Of a stretch of 64,000 nucleotides of DNA, positions 57,794-64,000 are shown piece after piece. The DNA is from an uncultured Thiodictyon sp. (GTDB lineage Bacteria > Pseudomonadota > Gammaproteobacteria > Chromatiales > Chromatiaceae): positions 1 through 64,000 of the forward strand of contig CAILVI010000375.1 in assembly GCA_903837595.1 (NCBI GenBank), in the 5' to 3' direction. A program made the translations under genes and the position numbers. The notes beneath the pieces were generated by a model. It made no database searches and was not told where the DNA came from. It saw only the letters and a list, made by a program, of their open reading frames with translations. Numbering within the stretch: position 1 is the first letter of the stretch; each line of letters starts with the position of its first letter.

Positions 57794-59830
57794 TCAGGGC
57801 TTCAATAGGACGATCCCGTCATGGGGGGCAATGACGACCTGGGTAACCAGGCTGCCGTCGTTGACCGCGGGGTCTTGGGTGCCGGCGATCTTGCGGAAGG
57901 TTCCGTTCAGAGCGACCGTTGCGGCCGTCGCGCTGGCGTTGACCAAGGCCGTGCCATGCTCGAAGTCGCGCCGCCAGATGTCGGGGTTGCCTGGCTTGAC
58001 CTGCACGTTGTCGATCCAGACCTGGCCCGTGTCTTGGCCCACGCCGAATTCGAGCATGGCGAGCGGATCGCCCCCGGTCGAGGTGACCGGCAGCTCGAAC
58101 CGCTGCCATTGAGTGGAGAGCGGGAAGGCGCCGAAATCGAGCCAGGTCGTCCAGGGCTTTGTGCTCATCTGCGCCCAGACGTTCAGCTCGCGATCGCGAT
58201 CGGCCTTGGCGGAAAAGCTGACGGTATATTCAGTGGCGGCGGTCAGGGCCAGGGTCTTATACACATAGACCGCCCCCCAATAGTCTCCCTTGGCGCTCCC
58301 GACCGTCAGGCGCATCGACGCATCGCCCTGGGCGACGTCCGCCGCATCCCGCGCGGCGGTGATTTGGTACCCGGGGTCGGCCCAAGGCGACCAATGGGAA
58401 AGATTATTCGCCAGATCGAAGCGCGCGCCCGTCAGCAGATCGGGGGGCGTGGCGCCCGCGTTCGCTCGATAGGCCGGGGCGAGCGCCTGACCGAGATAGC
58501 CGCGCCCTTGGCCGGCATTGTCGTACTCATCGAACCACATCAGGCATAGGCTGCCGTGACCGTTGGTGTTCATCTCATAGCTGAAATAGCCGTCGCCGAG
58601 CAGTGCGGTGGTAAGCCCGAAGCGCATCTTGCGGTAGTTTGGCCCGAAGCCGGCATCGTGGCAGCGGTTGTAATAGGTGCCGTTGCCCGAGGGGCTGGTC
58701 GCTGCGTCGTCCTCGTAGGTCTCCACCATGGTCAGGTTGGGCGCTCGGGCATTGCTGAGCCATTCCATATAGCTGCCCTTGGACGGCCAGGGTCCGAAGA
58801 CACTGCGATGCCAGCCCTCGTTATAGGCCCCGCCGCTGTCGGTCGGAAACCCTTCCATGTTGTTGCCGTTGAGCGTCCCATAATCGGTCATGGCCCAGTT
58901 GGCGAACAGTATCCGGTCGGGATCCGTCCCGGCACGCACCAAGCCCAGATACTGGGTCAAGCCCTGGTTCCAGGCCGCATCGAACGACTGGTAATTGGTT
59001 GGGACGGTATTGGATTGGTCCGGAGCGAGCGAGCGCGCGGTGGAGTTTCCGATCAGCCAGGACTCGTCCCGGTCGGTCCGGTCGATCAGCAGTCCGTCCC
59101 AGCCGGGGTCCGCGAGCAAGGCGAGCGAGTTCCCGGCGTTGTAATGTGCCCAATCGCTCGCCCCGCCGGGCCCGGGAGCGACGTTGGCAGCGGCCAGGTT
59201 CATCACCCAGGAATTGGGCCAGAACGAGACGTGGGCGGCGATGCGCGCCCCCGCCGTATGGGCCGCTGCCGGCCGGATATAACCGCGCTTGACCTTGATG
59301 GTCTTGGCGGTCGCGTTGACGGATATGACCTGCATGCTTTCGCCCTCGACCAGCACCGTATCGCCGGCCACGAAGAGCTTCAAGTTTTTGCCGTTCTGGC
59401 TCACCGTCGTGCGCTCGACCGGAATGGTTTGCACGGTGGCGCTGATCGCCGCCGTCAGCCCGGTCCCGATCTGGGTCAGAAACCACTGCGCGGGCAGTGT
59501 CCGGATCTGGGTATTGGCTGCCGGGTTGCCGGGCTCGTAGAAGACTTCGCAGGCGTTGGTGGCATTGAGCAGGGTCAAATTCGGTTTGATGGCGCGCAAC
59601 GGTGCGATGAATTGCGGCTGCCATTGGTCAAGGATTACCCAGTCGTAGCGCGCAATATCGGCGAGTGGCTGTGCCCAAGGGTCAGGCCACCACATCCCCA
59701 GACGGGGGAACGGCAGTGGGACGTCCAGCCGGGTGCCGGCGGCGGCGGTTGGCGAGGCGGCGATGCCTGCGAGCGCCAGGGCGACCGCGGCCAGCGATAC
59801 GAGCGGATGGGAGTGAGACCTGGTTTTCAC
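57794..59830 (-). CDS. Secreted putative glycoside hydrolase (GHL15-like) with CBM-like domain
   Basis: 678 residues from a GTG at 59830, with GAGGAA upstream. Signal peptide LVSLAAVALALAGIAASPTAAA. The first 480 residues look like a TIM barrel of the putative glycosidase group: RLGMWWPDPWAQPLADIARYDWVILDQWQPQ, GWDGLLIDRTDRDESWL, ILFANWAMTDYGTLNGNNMEGFPTD, MVETYEDDA, and ALLGDGYFSYEMNTNGHGSLCLMWFDEYDNAG. A small beta insert (TVQTIPVERTTVSQNGKNLKLFVAGDTVLVEGE) breaks the barrel near residue 140. About 490-640 is a carbohydrate-binding-like jelly roll ending VWIDNVQVKPGNPDIWRRDF. The substrate is unknown. Confidence 0.72.
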   Translation of the reverse strand: MKTRSHSHPLVSLAAVALALAGIAASPTAAAGTRLDVPLPFPRLGMWWPDPWAQPLADIARYDWVILDQWQPQFIAPLRAIKPNLTLLNATNACEVFYEPGNPAANTQIRTLPAQWFLTQIGTGLTAAISATVQTIPVERTTVSQNGKNLKLFVAGDTVLVEGESMQVISVNATAKTIKVKRGYIRPAAAHTAGARIAAHVSFWPNSWVMNLAAANVAPGPGGASDWAHYNAGNSLALLADPGWDGLLIDRTDRDESWLIGNSTARSLAPDQSNTVPTNYQSFDAAWNQGLTQYLGLVRAGTDPDRILFANWAMTDYGTLNGNNMEGFPTDSGGAYNEGWHRSVFGPWPSKGSYMEWLSNARAPNLTMVETYEDDAATSPSGNGTYYNRCHDAGFGPNYRKMRFGLTTALLGDGYFSYEMNTNGHGSLCLMWFDEYDNAGQGRGYLGQALAPAYRANAGATPPDLLTGARFDLANNLSHWSPWADPGYQITAARDAADVAQGDASMRLTVGSAKGDYWGAVYVYKTLALTAATEYTVSFSAKADRDRELNVWAQMSTKPWTTWLDFGAFPLSTQWQRFELPVTSTGGDPLAMLEFGVGQDTGQVWIDNVQVKPGNPDIWRRDFEHGTALVNASATAATVALNGTFRKIAGTQDPAVNDGSLVTQVVIAPHDGIVLLKP

Positions 59831-60574
59831 TCTAGTTTCCTCAAAAACTTTGGTCTATTTTGGCGTTACACAAACTCTGCCCGCGAAGGCGAAACGAACG
59901 AGGCCCGACGCCGCGAGTCTAACAAACGTAAAGCAATGAAAGCGAGTGCAAGGCCACATTGCGGCGCACGTTCTGACCAGGCGCCTCGTGCGTCCCGAGT
60001 GTAATGGCTCTTCATCGCAATCGAGTCGTCTGTGCTCCATGTGTAACGGCGATGCCTTGGCCCGCTGCACCCCAGTGCGGCCCGGCCCATCCGCACCACG
60101 TGATGCTGCTGCTCCTTGCGCGATCGCGCTGTACTGGGGTGCGGCGCACACAGTGGCCCAGAAGGAACGGATTTTCTCGTCGTGGCTTGACAGGTGGATG
60201 AGCATGGTCTATTTTTACCAAAAACTGTGTCCTGGCGTGGTTGGTAAGGGCGCCTGGATCGCTGTGGCGTTGATCATTACCCCGATCTCCATGCCCCGGC
60301 CGGAGTAAATGATATCGCTCCAGCGGTCTTGGCGGCCTTCGTGGCGACGCCCGAGGGCGTTCTGTGGTTGCCCAGCAGGTGGTGACGGACGTCGTCATCA
60401 ACCTGGAAGGTCCGGTAGCCGGGTGGTAGCATGCCGGTAGTGGCTTAGGTGATCTCCAAAAAACCTGTTACCACCCACCATAGGATGTTAAGTGCGACTT
60501 AAGTCGCACCTACACTTGGCGGCATGGCAATCGCCTTAACGGGGATGACCAAGAGCGACACTCGGGGTTAGCAA
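59831..60574. other. Long intergenic region, mostly unexplained
   Basis: No convincing gene. A 51-codon minus-strand frame at 60277-60432 (MLPPGYRTFQVDDDVRHHLL) reads like protein but matches nothing I know. A palindromic repeat occupies 60487-60522. The promoters of the glycosidase (leftward) and the glycosyltransferase (rightward) must lie here. Confidence 0.45.
60487..60522. repeat. Palindromic repeat, copy 2
   Basis: GTGCGACTTAAGTCGCACCT followed by ACACTTGGCGG and CATG, identical to copy 1 (43747-43774) except for a degenerate left end (GTTAAGTGCG for GTAGGTGCG). Confidence 0.85.
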
Positions 60575-61717
60575 ATGAAGACATTATTAAAATGTCGGGG
60601 TAGAAATCGCGCCGCTTACTTCTTGTCTGATCCGGAGCATCTTGGACGCCCGTTCGATGAAGCCATTTTTTTGGCGTTGAGGCGGCTAGGGTATCAGGTC
60701 GACGTATTCACGACGGCGACACCCAAGAGCTGTGACCACGCCTTCATCGATAGGTTTGATCTTGGCTTGAAAACATTTGACTATGGCGCGCGCTGGCTGG
60801 GCAAGCGGTTCTTTGATTCGTCTTGGAAAGACTACGACGTCTATCTCTCCTGCTGTAGCGCTCCGGTGCCCACTGCGTATCTTTTGTCGCGGCGCAGTCG
60901 TGCAAAATTCGTGATCGCGTGCGACGAAATCTATGCCGGGCGGATACCGCCGGACCCGCGGTTCGAGTGGTTGGCCAAATATGCCATGCGCAAGGCGGAT
61001 TTGACGATTATCACCGATCTCTGTCGTATGCCGCTGCAATGTGATTACGCCGGCTTGCGTGAGGGTCAGCAGCCATTTCTGGAAAACTGTTGCGCCTGCG
61101 TCGATCCGCGCCGACTCAGGCAGGATAAACGCAGTTTGCGCACTCAATATGGGATCCCTGCGGACATGATTTTGATTTCTTATGCCGGCACCTTTCATGA
61201 GGCGGGAGGCGCAGGCGATTTCCTCTCGATACTTGATTTTGTCGATACCAGCCGCGTGGGGCTCATGATCCAGACCGCAGGCACCATGACAGATTTGGTC
61301 AAGCAACTATTGGATCGGTTATCGGGTTACATTCCGTTATGGGTCTTTGACAAGAGGACAACATATCAGCAGGCGCTATCTGTCACAGCCATGGCTGATA
61401 TCGGATTTGTCGTATACACGCAAGCGGCGCCTCAGTTCTCACTCATGGGCTTCTCATCGCAAAAGCTATGTAATTACCTCTATCTTGGCCAACCAGTCAT
61501 TGCGCTCAGGCAGCCGAGCTTTCAGATTCTTGAAGATCAGGGGATGGCTGTGCTCTATGACACGAAAGAGCAGTTACCCACCTGCGTGCAGGGACTGATC
61601 GAACACATTGAAGAGTATCGTGCGAATGTTGAAGAAAGATACGACCGCGTGATTCCACCGGAAAGCGAGAGAATGCGGCGCCTGCTTGCAGGTTTGCGCC
61701 CGATATTGCTCGACTGA
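60575..61717 (+). CDS. Glycosyltransferase, GT-B fold
   Basis: 380 residues (MKTLLKCRGRNRAAYFLSDP). N-terminal half: AAYFLSDPEHLGRPFDEAIFLALRRLGYQVDVFTT and DYDVYLSCCSAPVPTAYLLSRRSRAKFVIACDEIYAG. C-terminal half: MILISYAGTFHEAGGAGDFLSILDF, IPLWVFDKRTTYQQALSVTAMADIGFVVYTQ and GFSSQKLCNYLYLGQPVIALRQPSFQILEDQGMAVLYD, the acceptor-nucleotide region of GT4-like enzymes with the E/Q-type loop changed. It probably adds sugar to a surface polysaccharide. The lower GC than nearby core genes and the FkbM neighbour suggest a small acquired surface-sugar unit. Confidence 0.72.
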   Translation: MKTLLKCRGRNRAAYFLSDPEHLGRPFDEAIFLALRRLGYQVDVFTTATPKSCDHAFIDRFDLGLKTFDYGARWLGKRFFDSSWKDYDVYLSCCSAPVPTAYLLSRRSRAKFVIACDEIYAGRIPPDPRFEWLAKYAMRKADLTIITDLCRMPLQCDYAGLREGQQPFLENCCACVDPRRLRQDKRSLRTQYGIPADMILISYAGTFHEAGGAGDFLSILDFVDTSRVGLMIQTAGTMTDLVKQLLDRLSGYIPLWVFDKRTTYQQALSVTAMADIGFVVYTQAAPQFSLMGFSSQKLCNYLYLGQPVIALRQPSFQILEDQGMAVLYDTKEQLPTCVQGLIEHIEEYRANVEERYDRVIPPESERMRRLLAGLRPILLD

Positions 61718-61856
61718 CTTTGGGCATGCCCTCGACGCGACCGGTCCGCGGCGATGATTTCGGATGCACGGTATCCGCGCGTACAGCAAGCTTGTGCCGC
61801 AGCGGGTCAATCCCGATGAGGAAACTTCAAACAGTTCAAGATGGGGATCACACGAC

Positions 61857-62642
61857 ATGATAATGTCACTCATAAGGCGGGTCTTGCCGCAGCAGGTTCG
61901 CACTAGCATCAAGCGAGCGTTTGGCCTACCCACGACTCATTTGAACTCGGATTGGTCGATTCTTCACTGTATTGGGCCGGTTGCTGACACGCATGTCGTG
62001 CTCGACCTCGGGGCGCATCACGGCTGGTTTTTTCACTGCTGGCAGGACTGGTGCCCAGCCGCGCGAATTCACGCTTTCGAGCCGTTTCCGGAGTCGTTCG
62101 AGGCCATGGCCCGCGCCTACGGAAACGATCCGCGCGTGCAACTGAATCAGCTTGGGGTCGGTGACGCCGTCGGTTGCTTGTCGTTGAATGTATTGTCCGA
62201 ATCATTGGTTTCAAACTCGTTTCTCGATCCCCGTGACGAGACTTGGCGCCGGGTGGGCTACGCCACCGGCGCGGTGAGCCGCGTGTCGGTACCGGTCACG
62301 ACTGTCGATGCTTACGTGCGCGAGCAAGGACTGGAGCAGATTTATCTGGCCAAAATCGACGTCCAGGGTTTTGAGATGCGCGTGCTGCGGGGGGCTGAAC
62401 AAAGCTTGCCACGCATCGACCACATTTTTGTCGAGGCCGCAATCTTTCCACTCTACGAGGGGGCGCCGAGCTTTGCCGACGTGTTTGAGTTTCTGACTGC
62501 GCGGGGCTTTCATCTGATGACGATGCGCGCGTGGCATCGGGGCAACCACGCGCTCGTCGAGACCGACATGCTGTTCCGCCGCAACGATCTGGCGCCGCCC
62601 GGCGATGAGCAAAATGAACGCTATTACCTCGAATTTCGTTGA
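61857..62642 (+). CDS. FkbM-family methyltransferase
   Basis: 261 residues from the ATG at 61857; the open frame extends to 61764, but that part looks noncoding. Class I SAM site: DTHVVLDLGAHHGWFFHCW, then IHAFEPFPESFEAMARAYG and VQLNQLGVGDAVGCLSLNV. FkbM ending: VPVTTVDAYVREQGLEQIYLAKIDVQGFEMRVLRGAEQSLPRIDHIFVEA. These enzymes O-methylate sugars or small molecules; next to a glycosyltransferase, methylation of a surface glycan is likely. Confidence 0.88.
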   Translation: MIMSLIRRVLPQQVRTSIKRAFGLPTTHLNSDWSILHCIGPVADTHVVLDLGAHHGWFFHCWQDWCPAARIHAFEPFPESFEAMARAYGNDPRVQLNQLGVGDAVGCLSLNVLSESLVSNSFLDPRDETWRRVGYATGAVSRVSVPVTTVDAYVREQGLEQIYLAKIDVQGFEMRVLRGAEQSLPRIDHIFVEAAIFPLYEGAPSFADVFEFLTARGFHLMTMRAWHRGNHALVETDMLFRRNDLAPPGDEQNERYYLEFR

Positions 62643-63243
62643 TAGTTAATGCCTGGCCAGAAACCGAAAACAACTTTCTCGCCCAATCGGTCATAATCTT
62701 TCAATAAGGGGGCCGGCTCGGGTTTTTTTCTGGAAACGACGAAGAGCCTAACCGAAAATGCGCGCGTACGCCGCAGGTGTTGTGCTAATTCGCAAGGTCA
62801 TCAGTTTGCGCGTCGCTTTAGTCAATCTGGAGTGGATGAAGAAGTCATGATCGACTCTCTCATTACAGCCATCCGCCGCAGGGTCTCTTATATGTGCGTC
62901 AGCGAAAGTGGACATCGGCGGCTGCGTGTTGTGCAACGGCTGGTTTGGGCGCTGACAGCCGCTGTGACATTGAGTGCATGCGAATTGTGCATGACAACCC
63001 AGTGCCGGGGAAGGCCATTGTTGTCCTTGCCGGAGGTTCGTCCTATTGATGAACCCCGAATCGCCCATAGCGACCGGAGTTTCGGTAAGCAATTGGCGCG
63101 GGTCGACGCTCCCAGGCGCAGCCTGATGGCGGCGTGGGCGTCTGCCGCTACTTACGTTCTCTCGGTCCTACGGAGCGCGTGTTAAACGGTGATCGAGCAT
63201 GCCGGCAAGGCGCCGTGGAACAGCGCCTTGCCGGCTTGTTTGA
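62643..63243. other. Intergenic region with no supported gene
   Basis: A plus-strand frame at 62832-63185 includes a hydrophobic patch (VWALTAAVTLSACEL), but its composition is erratic and no ribosome binding site is visible, so I do not call it. Confidence 0.4.
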
Positions 63244-64000
63244 TTAGCCCACCACCCGATTGCGTCCGCCATGCTTGGCCGCGTACATGGCCTGATCGGC
63301 ACGCCGCAGCAGGTCGTCGATGGTGTCATCCGGGGTAAAGACGGCGACGCCGATGCTGGCGGTGACGGCGATCGGCTGCTCGCCGATGATGACCCATTGT
63401 TCGGCGATCGTCGCCCGTAACTTCTCTGCGATCGGCAGCGCATCCGTGAGCGGACAGTCCGGCAGCACCACCACGAACTCCTCGCCACCCCAGCGCCCGG
63501 CCTGATCGCCGCGCCGCCGGTCGCGTTGGATGGCGGCGGCGACCGTGACCAGGACCGCATCGCCGGCCTCGTGGCCGTAGGTGTCGTTGACATCCTTGAA
63601 GTGATCGATGTCCAGTGACAGCAACGCGAGCGGGCGGTGTTCGCCGCGGGCCCGCCGCACCTCTGCCTCCAGCCAGGTGGTCATGGCCTGACGGCTGGTG
63701 AGTCCCGTGAGGATATCCGTGCTTGCCAGGTGCTCCAGGTGCAGGTTGCTGTCCTGGAGTTGGTTTTGAAAGCGATCGCTGATCAGTACCAATTTGTTCA
63801 GGCGGCGCAGGAGTTTCTCATAGCGCTCGGCCAGGTCCTCCAGGGGGGCGAGCAGCGGCGCGGCGGCATGCGCCGGATCGGCCAGGGTGGCGCGCACCCG
63901 GTTCAGTACGCTATCGGAGACGGGCGCCGGATCAGGGCGCGGCCCCGCGTCCCGGCTGGTCGGGGCCGGGACCGATGGCCGGACGCGCTCGCCGTAACGC
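63244..64000 (-). CDS. GGDEF diguanylate cyclase, SiaD-like (5' end beyond window)
   Basis: The frame is open from the window edge to a stop at 63244, at least 251 residues. Before the catalytic domain is LEDLAERYEKLLRRLNKLVLISDRFQNQLQDSNLHLEHL, a helical segment of the type seen in SiaD, a cyclase controlled by the SiaABC phosphatase system. The GGDEF domain has STDILTGLTSRQAMTTWLE, LDIDHFKDVNDTYGHEAGD and RWGGEEFVVVLPD, with an RxxD inhibitory site (RRGD) five residues before. The SiaD assignment is tentative; the cyclase activity is well supported. Confidence 0.88.
   Translation of the reverse strand, partial: RYGERVRPSVPAPTSRDAGPRPDPAPVSDSVLNRVRATLADPAHAAAPLLAPLEDLAERYEKLLRRLNKLVLISDRFQNQLQDSNLHLEHLASTDILTGLTSRQAMTTWLEAEVRRARGEHRPLALLSLDIDHFKDVNDTYGHEAGDAVLVTVAAAIQRDRRRGDQAGRWGGEEFVVVLPDCPLTDALPIAEKLRATIAEQWVIIGEQPIAVTASIGVAVFTPDDTIDDLLRRADQAMYAAKHGGRNRVVG

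Noticed and set aside
59855..60401. Overlapping frames on both strands in the gap after the glycosidase gene
   Set aside because: None shows a family motif, signal peptide or ribosome binding site, and they overlap each other.
62832..63185. 117-codon plus-strand frame that could be a lipoprotein
   Set aside because: The Cys comes after an atypical, late hydrophobic patch, and the remainder looks like random translation.

Overview
The window reads as GC-rich chromosome of a purple sulfur bacterium (Chromatiaceae, Gammaproteobacteria; perhaps Thiocapsa, Lamprocystis or Thiodictyon relatives). The grounds are a light-harvesting beta/alpha gene pair, a secreted Gly/Tyr-rich sulfur-globule-type protein, a membrane-bound uptake [NiFe]-hydrogenase cluster, and a crp/vfr - osmC - speD - coq7 neighbourhood like that of other Gammaproteobacteria. 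The genus is inference only.

Layout. 1-7.3 kb is core genome: a Crp/Vfr regulator (cut by the left edge), an OsmC protein, a DUF885-like protein, speD, coq7, glcF, a thioredoxin-like ferredoxin, rplM-rpsI and tRNA-Gln(CTG). 7.5-19 kb is accessory and decaying: a broken secreted DUF11 protein, a transposase scrap, a large secreted delta-60-repeat protein, two small ORFs with good ribosome binding sites, and a ruined type I restriction locus (hsdM, hsdS, hsdR and a YgjP-like peptidase, all broken) with an intact REP-associated transposase coupled between hsdM and hsdS. 19-29 kb holds a type IV pilin, a hybrid kinase overlapping a REC-GGDEF protein, pucBA, a secreted RCC1/CARDB protein, leuA, a family 4 uracil-DNA glycosylase and the sulfur globule protein. 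29.7-31.6 kb is a porin with a very long insertion.

32-43.2 kb is the hydrogenase region: hupS-hupL-hupC-hupD-hupF-hupH, then an MgtC/DUF4010 membrane protein, a translationally coupled ATP-grasp / N-formylglutamate amidohydrolase-like pair, and a HupR/HoxA-type NtrC regulator. 43.2-45.4 kb holds an unknown gene, a broken membrane-protein gene and a scrap of a second copy of the unknown gene. 45.3-54.9 kb is a defence island on the minus strand: toxin and antitoxin-peptidase fusion, then a beta-class methyltransferase, an OLD/RecF-like ATPase, a 100-aa unknown protein and a DEAH helicase-nuclease, the last four joined by start/stop overlaps. 55-64 kb has rnr, tRNA-Leu(CAG), a putative glycosidase with a carbohydrate-binding-like tail, a glycosyltransferase, an FkbM methyltransferase and a diguanylate cyclase cut by the right edge.

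At least four families of palindromic intergenic repeats are scattered through the window, and one occurs in frame inside the transposase likely to mobilise it. The best candidates for something undescribed are the four-gene methyltransferase/ATPase/helicase operon, the ATP-grasp/amidohydrolase pair inside the hup locus, and the C-terminal tag LP(S/A)RGGWRxxLGR shared by two otherwise different secreted proteins.
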